A stretch of 64,000 bases of DNA, taken from Fasciolopsis buskii (taxonomy: Eukaryota; Platyhelminthes; Trematoda; Plagiorchiida; Fasciolidae). Positions 1 to 10,500 of the stretch are shown here, piece by piece. The DNA is taken from the NCBI GenBank assembly GCA_008360955.1, contig LUCM01000180.1:57662-121661 (forward strand), written 5' to 3'. The notes beneath the pieces are model-generated. The model did no database searches. It was not told the origin of the DNA and saw only the letters and a list, made by a program, of their open reading frames with translations. A program made the position numbers and the translations under genes. Position 1 is the stretch's first letter. Each line of letters opens with the position of its first letter.

Positions 1-939
1 GTTTAAGGAAGAAGGGGACATACTCATGACCAAAAGGTTTTTTCCAAATGAAATAACTAATTTAGATTTTGTTTCTGTAGGAAAAAGCACGTGTTTGTCA
101 GAAGACTCATTTGACTTCTAAAATGTCTCAGCGCGCTAATTGCAACGATTCACTCGAAGTATCCATTCCCCGAACATTAGAAGGTGTTTTCAAGTACACT
201 AGTCTCCTTGTATCCTGTTTGAGTTCACTGGGATAATATTTTTTTGCTCTGCTTCAAGCGAATTTCGTTTTTGTTTGGTTTTTCGGGAAAATCGATTCCT
301 TTCGATTTCAACAAATCATATCCACTTTTTTCCCCCATGGATTTTCATTTTTCTTCGACTGATGAATGTCACTTTCCATTAGTCAAACTGGTATGAAGGT
401 TGACTGAAGACAATCGAACTTTTAAGGGAACACATGAGGCAGAGAAGAGGGAGCAGAATATGCCACCTCGTCGACTGATTTATAAACGGAGCGCTCGACT
501 CGATCCTTTTCCCCAGCCGCACAATAGTTACGTTTTCCATAGCGATGGTCGAAAATCAGCCCCCGATTGTGTGTGTGTGTGTTTATGGGTGTTCATGCAT
601 TTAGTATCTGTAGTCTTTCACAACATTCCTCTTGCATTATAGATAGACTTCCCATAATCAAACTAACTTTGGGTCAGACAACTAGTTTTCTCCGAATACG
701 TAATGACCTTCTTCTTTCAATAACAGTTTAATTATCCACTGGAAGTAGAAATTTGTCAGCTTCATCCAAATTTGAGTGTAGATCACTAGATCAAAACAAG
801 ACCAGTGCCTTATTATACGTAGCATGAAGACAATCTAACATATTAGCCTGGTGATGGAGGAACGCCACAGATATTCGTATGGCGCATTTGTAAAAATTGC
901 CCACATTGTATTCTGTCACTAGGTGCTTTTATTCAGAAG

Positions 940-942
<3 letters not shown>
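1..942. other. Anonymous non-coding stretch
   Basis: No gene or known element was recognised here. The longest open frame (400-642, plus) runs through a short (GT)n tract at about 569-582, has ordinary chance length and shows no domain. The sequence ends at a long (AT)n tract beside the repeat element that follows. Confidence 0.6.

Positions 943-973
<31 letters not shown>
943..973. repeat. (AT)n microsatellite
   Basis: About 31 bases of uninterrupted AT dinucleotides. It lies just outside the left end of the repeat element at about 1.03-3.70 kb, and a similar (TA)n tract lies just outside the right end. This may mark the site the element inserted into. Confidence 0.95.
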
Positions 974-976
<3 letters not shown>

Positions 977-1026
977 ATATCAACAGAATCTAATTAACAA
1001 CATCAAAAGTGTGTATAAAAGCTTTT

Positions 1027-1120
1027 AGTCGAAGAGTTCACAAAAGAACCGCAAATGTGAATTGCTGATTATTCTTTATCGGTTGTGCTGAGCCAACCTT
1101 TGTACCGAGGGCACAATGTC
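1027..1120 (+). repeat. Module M, left copy
   Basis: This segment matches the reverse complement of about 3425-3517 with scattered substitutions. Shared blocks include GTCGAAGAGT, AAGAACC, CAAATGTGA and GAGGGCA. It lies outside module T at the left end but inside module T at the right end, which makes the arrangement crossed. Confidence 0.7.
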
Positions 1121-1153
1121 CCAGATTATACAAATGGATATAGAGAGATTATA

Positions 1154-1333
1154 AGTAGTATCTGGATGAGTGAACAAAATTTGCCTGGGAGCACACGAAC
1201 GGCTTTGCGGTTATTGTCACTCGTCAAGTTTGCGTGCCCGGTACACCCTTACCCAAATAGCCTTATATTTGCACACTTCGAATTGTTATATCCCAACAAA
1301 ATCTTATTTTTGGCGTCAGGAGTATGCATGAAT
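1154..1333 (+). repeat. Module T, left copy
   Basis: Inverted match to about 3525-3702 over roughly 180 bases with moderate divergence. The best-conserved part contains GCGGTTATTGTCACTCGTC and, further in, CTTCGAATTG. The first 90 or so bases also occur twice at 34.44-34.78 kb, so T is a module shared across different repeats. Confidence 0.75.
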
Positions 1334-1344
1334 TCAGCGGGACA

Positions 1345-3345
1345 TGGCGAATATTTTCGACAAAACCCGTAAGAATAGGCGTCATCCAACGAGCACATGA
1401 GCTGGGAATTTCGTCGAAATTCTAATTTGGTCACTACATGGATCTCACAACCATCACAAATTACGAGCGCGCTAGTGGGAACGAAGTAGGATCAATCCAA
1501 AACATTTTGGTTTGTGTATTGCTAGAAATCCAGCATCAACAAACAACGGCAAACGCTGGACCCAGCACTATCCTTCGGCAATTTCTGGATCAATCTGACG
1601 TGGGGTCGCCAACTTCAGTGCGAAATTATTTTTGACGCATTATTCAAGAAATGTTAGAATCTCCAAGTCAATATCCACTGGCCAAATGATCTATTCAAGT
1701 GGTGCGCCAGTACATGAAACGTAGTCTAGCTGACTCTAGATTCAGAACATGGTATGATTTTAAATGAAATAAACCGTGGACTCAAATGTGTTTTCACTCG
1801 ATTTACAGGAAATTGCAAGAAAAAAACATTACTCGGGATAATGCAGTTACTAAATCTTGTTAGAAAGAAAGCTGGTGATTCTTTCACAAACACTTCCGTT
1901 TCTTTATATTGTCTACTTTCACGGAATCAAAGGGATATCTCCGTTACCACAACGACAATAGTTACCCATCTGGGTTTCATCATTTGGTTCGTTTACGAGA
2001 CTTGTTTTATCGTATATGGGCGAGACAGTGGACGGAAATAAGGAACCTGGATAACTTCCTGAGGAATTTCCTTCTAGACTTTCCCTCCTTGTAAGTGTCC
2101 TCCAGGCAATCACAATCCGTGCACCCAACAACAAAATTCACTGGTTGCCAGATTAAGGAGCTCGGCGTTTTCCACTACTGCACAGAGTAATTATATTCCC
2201 TACTTTATCGTGTGACTAACCCATATCCCAAATCCATTGACACAGGCAGTGTTCCAAGTCTCGCTGAACAGTAGTGCATGAAGTATCGATAATAAACTGA
2301 GTGAGGTTTAGAGAAAAGAAATTCTACCTCAAAATTTCAACACGGGTATAATTACGTTTACGGCCATTTCCGGATATGAATGATTTTCATCATGTTCGTT
2401 GCATAGTTCATTAGCTCAGTCTGATGTAAACAGTGGCCTTGTTTAGGCTGAAAAGCTGGAAACGCTTAATTCGAGGTTTTTAATCAACTATTTATACTTC
2501 ACACTGTGTCACGGAAAGATTTTACCGTTTCGCGCTCGTTGTCACTGTCACACGGAGAAAACAAGTGATTAACGCAGCGAGTTTACATCATATTGATGCA
2601 AATTCACGTTTGATGTAACTCAAAATCCTTCCCAAGCGAACATTCTCCTTTCCATTAAAAACTTTGATTATTAGGCCCCTGTTCAAGCTAGAAACATGAA
2701 TTACCAAATGATTATTTTCAGACTATGAATACAAGCGCGGAGAGAATACTCGACAAAGTGTTCCCGCAAGACAAGCTGGTTAGTTAGCTTCTATGGATGC
2801 AACCTGAGATGAATCCTAATAACCTTCTAAAAACGTTTACGAATATTTGATACTCCAGTTGGATTTCATTTTTCAAGTTCAAACGCATTTACCTAGACGA
2901 CCAAAGTCATGCAAGTTTCACTGGCCTTATTACGGCCTGCAAGTCGATCTAATGGGGGAAACCTGTGAATAAGTGTATGCGAATCCTAAAGGCACTAACA
3001 GAGGAAATATTCGAATGTACCACAGTCCACCTTACTTGCACATTCAGGCAATATGCTGCGTGTGGACAAACGAAGATTTCTGGAAGTGCAGGACCGACTT
3101 CATTGCTCATCAGATAGGCAGAGCAAACACAAAATTTCCTGTTGATTTTCACATTCTGAATATTTGTTGCTAAAAGAATTCTATGTTAATTAGCCGATTG
3201 TGGATCCGTCGACACTCCTGTCATTCAAATGATATATTTACACAGATAAATGTATATATGCATGTGTATTTTGTATATGTACATTCATACATATCTGCAA
3301 ATAAATCGGGATAAAAGATGGCCACAATGAAAGGACTATTGGCAG
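1345..3345 (+). repeat. Core of repeat family, copy 1 (inverted copy near 42.6-44.67 kb)
   Basis: This 2.0 kb segment matches the reverse complement of about 42.65-44.67 kb. A stretch of about 210 bases (from 1441) has only two mismatches, and other sampled 60-base windows have about two each, with one poorer patch near 2500. Identity falls abruptly at both edges, to roughly 75% with indels. Open frames in the core occur on both strands in overlapping registers and match no family I know, so I treat it as non-coding or dead. Confidence 0.9.
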
Positions 3346-3424
3346 AATCAAGAAGTTGGTTTTATCACCTGCTGTGACTTCATTCGTTGTACGAATATTA
3401 CTATTGCATTTTGACCTCCGATTT

Positions 3425-3517
3425 CCTCTGCCCTCGTTCTTAAGGTTGCCTCAGCTCAACTGACAAAGAATTATCAACCAATCACATTTGTGGTTCTTCT
3501 CTGGACTCTTCGACAAA
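3425..3517 (-). repeat. Module M, right inverted copy
   Basis: Reverse complement of the module at 1027-1120. It sits between the core and module T. Homology to the second long copy at 42.5-44.7 kb stops at about the start of this module. Confidence 0.7.
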
Positions 3518-3524
3518 GATCTTC

Positions 3525-3702
3525 AATACATACTCCTTAAGCCAAGAATTAGATTCTGTTGAGATACACCAATTCGAATTGTACAAATATATGGAGGTTT
3601 GGATAATAGAGTACCGGGTACTCAACCGACGAGTGACAATAACCGCGAAACCGGTCGTATGCTTCTGAGCAAATTTTGTTCACTCATCTAAATACTGCTT
3701 CC
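3525..3702 (-). repeat. Module T, right inverted copy
   Basis: Reverse complement of 1154-1333. The conserved central block contains AATAACCGCGAAACCGGTCG. The same block occurs at about 34.72-34.74 kb. Confidence 0.75.
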
Positions 3703-3712
3703 AGTTTCTACG

Positions 3713-3733
3713 TATACATATATATATATATAT
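3713..3733. repeat. (TA)n microsatellite
   Basis: About 21 bases of TA dinucleotides immediately outside the right end of the repeat element. It mirrors the (AT)n tract at 943-973. Confidence 0.9.
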
Positions 3734-4186
3734 TTACTTATCCCTATATTCAAATACATGAAAAATATTCACAGACATTCAAAACCAACCTCAGTGACTG
3801 ATCCTCTCAAGGCTTAAGAATTAATCTGCATTCTTTGGACTACTTTGTGAACGAAATGACGCGAAGCATTTTCCATCGATGAAAATCACCGAATAAATCG
3901 ATTGATTTTGTTTAATTGCTGTCTTGTCATCCTGTTTCCAATACTGCTCATTCATAAGGAATAAATGAACGCCCATTTTTCGGTGACTTTCGTGATACTG
4001 GAACCTGGCTGGAAAATCCGTCAGCTAGTTCTGCCTACAACTGTTCGAAGCAGTTTCCCATCTGTGAACACGACCTACGATTTGGAGCTCGTCGTGACCT
4101 TATATATTGATATTTTGCTATTCATTGCTTTGTCATAACTTTCCAGCATTCGCTACAAATAAAGTAAATGCAATTTCTGTGATTCT

Positions 4187-4438
4187 GTGTGCATATATAT
4201 GCACTCGCGGATAAGGAACCACTGTGCACAAACAGGCCCTGAGGTCAACATCAACGACGCAAAGGTAGTCAGCCGGGCAAACAGAAAAGGGGAGTGGCTG
4301 ATTCTCGAAGCCCTCCTCTCGAATAACTCGTTTAATCGGCATGTTGAGATTGACAAACATTACGTCATCTCAACAAGACCCCGATACAGAATAGAAAGAC
4401 AAACAGACGGACAGTGCATAAAAAACGAACGGAACTAG
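4187..4438 (+). pseudogene. C-terminal tail of a Penelope-like element GIY-YIG endonuclease (fragment)
   Basis: The 83-codon frame ends in a stop at 4438. From about residue 8 it reads like the end of the GIY-YIG nuclease domain of Penelope-like retroelements: a HCAQTG segment (usually H..TGH), then NDAKVVSRANRKGE, then LILEALLSNNSFNR. The glutamate of LILEALL fits the conserved GIY-YIG glutamate, and FNR fits the usual LNR. The expected TGH histidine is proline here, and tryptophan stands where arginine is usual before LILEA. The GIY and YIG motifs and the whole reverse transcriptase are missing upstream, so this is a 5'-truncated remnant. A hammerhead-like motif follows about 25 bases after the stop, which fits the known layout of these elements. 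The family match is from memory of the domain pattern, not a search. Confidence 0.7.
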
Positions 4439-4461
4439 CGATCCCATTCACTCACTCATTC

Positions 4462-4509
4462 ACGTTTGTCAACGAGTCCTAGTTTGGATCGAAACGTCAC
4501 GATAAACGT
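4462..4509 (+). ncRNA. Hammerhead-ribozyme-like motif (degenerate)
   Basis: Reads ACGAG, then a short stem-loop (TCC / GGA around TAGTTT), then CGAAACG. This resembles the hammerhead core CUGAUGA - helix II - GAAA. An outer ACGTTT / AAACGT pair (4462-4467 and 4504-4509) could close it. The CUGAUGA part is imperfect and one extra T sits before CGAAAC, so it is probably inactive. Penelope-like elements are known to carry hammerhead motifs in their terminal repeats, and a Penelope-like coding tail ends just upstream. Confidence 0.4.
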
Positions 4510-4539
4510 ATGAAACCAGTGTACGTCTTCTCAACTTTA

Positions 4540-4569
4540 ATATATATGTACGTATATATATGTATATAT
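4540..4569. repeat. TA-rich simple repeat
   Basis: Interrupted TA dinucleotides (with GTACG and TGTA interruptions). It follows the Penelope-like fragment and may be its insertion target or tail. Confidence 0.85.
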
Positions 4570-4570
4570 G

Positions 4571-7500
4571 GTCTTTTCTCTTTCTGACCGCTCATTAGTT
4601 GATGCAAGTCATGAGTTCACACGAAAACCCTAGAGCCGGGAGTTGGGTCTAAAAATTCCATCTCGATCGGAAGCGAGTTCGTGGGAAAATTAACGACGTA
4701 ATCGATGGATTATTCTTCAAAAACACTAATCCAAATGGTTTGGGTGTTTGACTTAACAAGTTCCGTTCATCTTGTCTCACATTAGCATGAAACTTTTAAC
4801 GAGCACGCTAGAAAGCAGTTACGCGTAGACGTGTCGTACGCTTTGCCCGATCATCTCAACAATACAGATCGATTTGTGCACAAATTCTACCGTATACCAT
4901 GTTGCGTACTTGCACACACTCTTTTCATGAAAAAACCGAGTTTGAAGGAGACATTCCAAAACTTCGTTTATTCCCCACAACAAAACGCCCGGACCCACAC
5001 TATTCGACGAACATTCAAGACAGTTTACAAGAAATGAATTCGGCGAATTTATCAAGGTGACAACGGGCATTGCAACTTAAAAACTCCCTAACGAGTTGTT
5101 GTGTTCAGCCTAACTATAACAAAAGATTTCGCAAGTGCTGCTGAACAATCATCTTGCTGACTACTTAGGTGCGAAATAACCATAGGTGGGTTGTGCATAC
5201 CAATATTTTAAATTACCTGGATTAACTTAGCACCGTGAAAAAGACGCATCTAGACTAATAGTATTTGGGTTTGATTGCTTGTCTTGATCCTCTTTTCAAT
5301 GATTGTTTCCTTGTCATTCCTCCTCCAGTGCAAGCTCCTAAGCGTTCTGGACGATTGGTTCCGGTCACTGCCGCTTTGATCACTCATTAGGCAATGCTGA
5401 CTACACGTCATCACCTTATCAGTATCGCAAAGGAGAAACATCTTCAGTTTCGATATGTCTGTTAAATGCAAGCAAGCTGCTTTATGGGAAACAAGCATAT
5501 AAAGCAGTTCCATTGGACATTTGGAAACGGACTTCTTGTAGAAATAAATGTGTAAATCTTTTGCACTATTCGTGATTGGAGGGTCGTTTTTTCGTATTGT
5601 AATTTCCACTACACAAATTAATTGCTACTCATTTTCTCGCAGTTGATCAATAAAATTCGGAAATGCCGCACCGGTTTCAAATGAGCACGATAGTAGTTCG
5701 GAGAGTTAGTTGCTTGTAAGGTGTCGAAGCATTCTAATTTTCGTGTTCCACAAACGTTGAATTGAAGTCATCTGGCAGGTGCCTGGTCGTCATTTTCACA
5801 GTCCAGGGAAAGTACTGAATGCGCTCCATCCCAGAGCCAAGTGTTCTTGTTTTAACACTGCCTTACCCTCGGTATGCATGACGTTTATTTTGAAAAACAA
5901 TACCTTAAATTACCAGTGTCTGTGTTGGGTTGTATATCACTAGTTGTTTAATTGTCTTTTGTATTTCTACACAGTTTGCCCATTATGGTGAGGAAGATGC
6001 ATTTCATAATTCGCCAGCATTTGCCATAAAATACCAATAGATAAAGAGACTGAAAAATGTAGTATGTTCTTTTGAAATTGGGCAAGACCGTTATTCACTG
6101 GCTTGATTTGTGATGAATTGGTTCGGGCAGCATACGGTCATCAGATTTAGGTTTACATGAAGGAACCAAGAACGTAAACCAGATCGCTTGGAATCGCGAG
6201 AATCGAGCCTTGCGGATGTTATTGAATAGAGTGAATCGGATCTGACATAATCAGGTAGTTGTGTTTTTACACAAACAGGTAGAGACAACATAATTTGTCA
6301 AATTTATCTCTCATTTGCACAAAGGAGGTACACTAACGAGGAACGACAGTCTCTTTTGAAGAGATTTACTGCTGTAAGCTGGGAACACAAACCGGGAGAA
6401 TCGCAAATAAGACTGAATTAACTGAGTGGTTATGATGAACCTGAGTCGATATGGATGCAGCCTCCGAATTCGGCACCAAAACTACAAAAATTTATTTTGC
6501 TTTTTGTCATTGGAAAAGGTCCACTAGAAGGTTTGTTGATGATGATTGATGAATATCTAACATGGTCTCACATGGCCAGAAGCATTGATGTTGCGCGATC
6601 AAACCCACCAAGCGCGAATGAGAAATATTCACGTGCTTGGAAAAATTCAGGCTTTTGCCATTCCGTGATGGAAAGAGTGAACATGGGAAAATATCCAATA
6701 AATGTTAAGCCGAATTTAAAATGGCAAATTGGCTATTCAAAACTTTATACTTTCGGAGCATTTGTAGAAATTTCCCAGGCTTTTACCCATACGCAGCCCA
6801 AATATTTGAAACACAAAGAGGGAGCAGCTGAATCTATCTTCCACTATTTTCATAGCCATCTGATAGCTCAGCTTGGCGTCTAGATTGCAAACGTTTTCTC
6901 ACCGGTTGTCCTAGTGAAACCTTTGTGCTCCAAACGTCATGCCTGGCAATGTTAACCTTGTGAAAACCGACAACCTGATCTGCAGCCAGCATAACCTTTA
7001 AAATCCACTGAGATCTTCCTTCGTGTACTGTAGATTGCAATATAGATTGGACTCCGAGATAATTTCGCTGCACTACAACGCTATGCTTATTTCCACTGGT
7101 GCACAGTACAGTGGACGCTTTTTTACTCTTCTCCTCACGCGTCAATATCCAAACAAGCGGTTAGCATCATTAGATTTCAAAAACTTTGCCGCTGTCAAAT
7201 CAGACTGATTCAAATTATTGAAACTCACATTTCGGGGAGGCCCATGAATTTTGGACATGAACCCGTTTGTTTGCATCCAGATGATTGATTCACAATGTGT
7301 AAAATAGATCCAATCGCCTTGGTAACCTCGCGGTCAGGAAATTCGGCAGAAGAATCACGGGATCAGTTTGATGTGATAAGTATTCGAATTTATGTCACAA
7401 ATAGTTTAAAACGGGTGAGAACGTGTATTTGTTGCGCAGTACTGCTAAAGAGTGCATGATCTTGCAGATAGTGTACCAGTTCACAGACAATCAGTCCATC

Positions 7501-10500
7501 TGAAATTAGGTGTGTATAAATGTAAGATGGCTCACATCCCAAGTTTATACATACGAGATCTCAATCGATGGACGGTTTCGACTGATTTTAAAATAATTTG
7601 CATTTAACGTGAGAAATATTGCAGACACTGTACCTGAATACATATTTCTTCGAACAAACTACAACAGGGTTGCACAAAAAACCAAATTAGGCACAAAATG
7701 CAATGGAAAAAAATTTCCATTAAAAATTCTGATCACGATCAGCCTGTCCAAACATGCGCGAGGCAACATGTCAACGAGAGAACGACTGTGTCAACAGACC
7801 GGTTGAAAGCCATCGCGTTTCATCCAAAGCTGACGACGTAAATGTCATGTTCAGTAAGCAATGAGACTGACGTCTTCCTAAAATTGGTTGACAGCTAACG
7901 ACAGAATGTTTCGTCGCATGCGAAGGGCTTCCACATGACCAATGCTGGAGCTTTAGTTTTCATGTCTTGTTTGATTCCCCATTTTGCTTGAGTGCGTAAA
8001 ATCGGGCTGGGTTACAAAGAGTGGTAGTCATTTAATACGGTCATCTAACAAATTCCAAGATGGATGCGATGCTTTGTGACGAAGTGGAAAGTCATTTCGT
8101 CAGTTCTCAATGGTAATCATGGATCTGATGACTCAGCATTTTGGTTTGTGTGTAAAGTGAGTGCTACAGGAATTCCCTGGCTTACTGGGGCTACGGCAGT
8201 AAGCAGATGTACTCCTAAAATTTACCACCTTATCATCTGAATGGGGACTTATGGATACTCTGCCGTTAACGAACTTAAATTTCTATTTGGTTTATAGTTT
8301 TCGACATTAACTTATTAGGGCAACAGATGCGAGCCATTTGCCGTGTCACAAATCATGACGAAGCAAGTCTCAATTTTAGGTGTACCAAAATAATTCCGGA
8401 AGTAAATCATTCACGGTTGTACCATTATCTTCGCTCTTCAAACTATAGCCAAAGACCATCTAGCTAAAGCCTACCAACATTAGGCATATTCTTGCCATTT
8501 GTTTGACCTGTGTCCTGTTGGGAAGTTAGTTGAAAATTCAGGCCAACAGGAAGTTTGGACCATGGACATCCAGAAACTCAGAACTCAATTTTGATCCCTT
8601 TAGGAAATGCAAGTCTCCTCATTCAGTAAACAAAGTAGATATGACTATCTGGATTGTACAGAATGTATTTCATTAAGGCTTTTTAAGCACATTTTGTGAA
8701 CTTCAGTTTATAATCGTTCCACTTAATATTTACTTACCCGGAAAAGTTGTCGTTTCATACGATGCGATGCAGTGCGAACAAAGCAGAAACTGCTGGAAAC
8801 GGATTCGAGCGACACGCTGTAAAACGGGATTATTCAGTTCTCATGCAAGTTCGAACGGTTTTTACACTTAAGAATGGATGTGCCTATTTTGAGGAGACAA
8901 CAGGCAACGACATTAGCAATACTGCACACATTTTGTGTATTGTCTTATCTGTGAATTCACTTGCACTAGAAATTATGAACATTTGTCAGAAATCTGAATG
9001 AAAATGCGAAATTGCAATACCAAATCTGTGTGCTGAAAACCAAAACCAGACTGATCTAAAAAAGAACGAAGCAGTAAAACCAGTAGGAAGCTGGTGTTAA
9101 AATAATTGATTCCTTTATTTAAGAGAAGTAATTCTATAGTTTCCTTCGCGAACCACCTACTCAACTGAGTTTCCCATGAAAACAGTAGCATCTGAGTGAA
9201 ATACATAATAGAGGTACTGACGAGTCATCTGGTATCATTTTCACAATCGGTAATTTTGTACGCTTGATAGAATCTACGTCCGGCTGTGAAAATCCTAGAA
9301 ACATAATTTTCTTCCTTACCTAACATTTTGGGATATACATCGTCACTGGGATTTGAATGTAATCACTATGGATGAGAGTACTAGCAAAAAGAATTATGAC
9401 GATATCCATATACACGTGAAATTCCCGCACTCTTGTATTCGCTTACTCAATTTCACATATTGATTTTTTTCTGTTTCACTCAAATCAGAACTGCAGATAG
9501 TGTTTTAGGGTGCAGCTTTTGGATTTGTATGCAATTCGGATAGTCACTGCAGCTTCCCACAACCACACAGATAAGAGTAGGACGCTTTGCATGAGCCTTT
9601 TTATTTATATCTCAGTTTCGTATGTTTGCTTTCATGTGTCGGATGCATGAACTATTCGGGGCAAAGTGATCAATTTCAGGGTCTGTTGATGACGAACGAG
9701 CAAGCTATTTGTTTGTTTGTCTGACAAGTCAAAATTGGGTTTGGAAAACAAATCCTACTTGTATCTTAAAGGATCAGACCAGAGAAACAAGGAGCGTGAT
9801 TTTCTCGGCAAATTGGACAAAGATCCCGGTTAAGATAGGAAGCTGTTTTTTTTAATATTGAGACTTATGGGATCTATCCTGTTTTTAGGTCCCGGAAGAA
9901 CAACTTTATTTAGGTAAAGGGACCAATTCACCGGCTTGACTTTGGCCCCGCGAGACAAGTCTTGCAGACCGAAGCCAGAGAAGCTTGCCGGTTTACCTCA
10001 CACAAAGCCCGCTTATAATTTTGACATTCCCTTATTTCCTGCCGTGCTGGTGACGCGAATTGTTGTTTTTTTCGTAATAGACAATGTAGGTCCTACCAAA
10101 AAGGATATTCCAGAATTGCTCGATTTCTCTCGACAAATCAAACTTGTTCCATTTCAAAACTGACTGAATAAAGGTTCCCAATCGTTGGGTGGCTGTACGT
10201 CATCGATATTCATTCTAAAGGATTTATTTCGAAAACCCTTTTGCTTCCTTTGATTGTATGCATTACCTTTCAGTAGTCTTTTTCTAGTGGAAACCTTGTT
10301 TAAAATAGTATGAGTGGGCTAATAAATGATCATGGAGATTGTGAGACGCGCTGCAATATTAATGTAAACACAGTATACCGTCAATAATCATACTGAAGGA
10401 GGCCATATCTAATAAGAGCAAAATCTAATGAAATCTTCTGTGGAAAACGGTGTTTTGGTTCTCAACATAATTCCATCCAAGTTGGCAATTTGCCAGTCCA

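Larger units (their letters stand above)
1027..3702 (+). mobile_element. Unclassified repeat element with crossed inverted-repeat ends
   Basis: A 2.7 kb element defined by two pairs of inverted modules. Module M lies at 1027-1120 and, reverse-complemented, at 3425-3517. Module T lies at 1154-1333 and, reverse-complemented, at 3525-3702. On the plus strand the order is M+ T+ core M- T-, so it is not a simple terminal inverted repeat. The 2.0 kb core is also present in inverted orientation at about 42.5-44.7 kb. TA-rich microsatellites flank both sides (943-973 and 3713-3733). The core has only short open frames in several registers and no recognisable transposase, integrase or reverse transcriptase, so it is probably non-autonomous. 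The class is unknown; a foldback or MITE-like DNA element is one possibility. The repeat structure is seen directly. Mobility is inferred from copy number and flanks. Confidence 0.7.

Noticed and set aside
1754..2134. Overlapping frames inside the repeat core, repeated in the inverted copy
   Set aside because: Conserved only because the two copies are nearly identical. They overlap in several registers and show no transposase signature.
6455..6883. 142-codon plus-strand open frame
   Set aside because: About one frame of this length is expected by chance in 64 kb of AT-rich DNA read in six frames. The translation shows no domain, and no splice or promoter context supports it.
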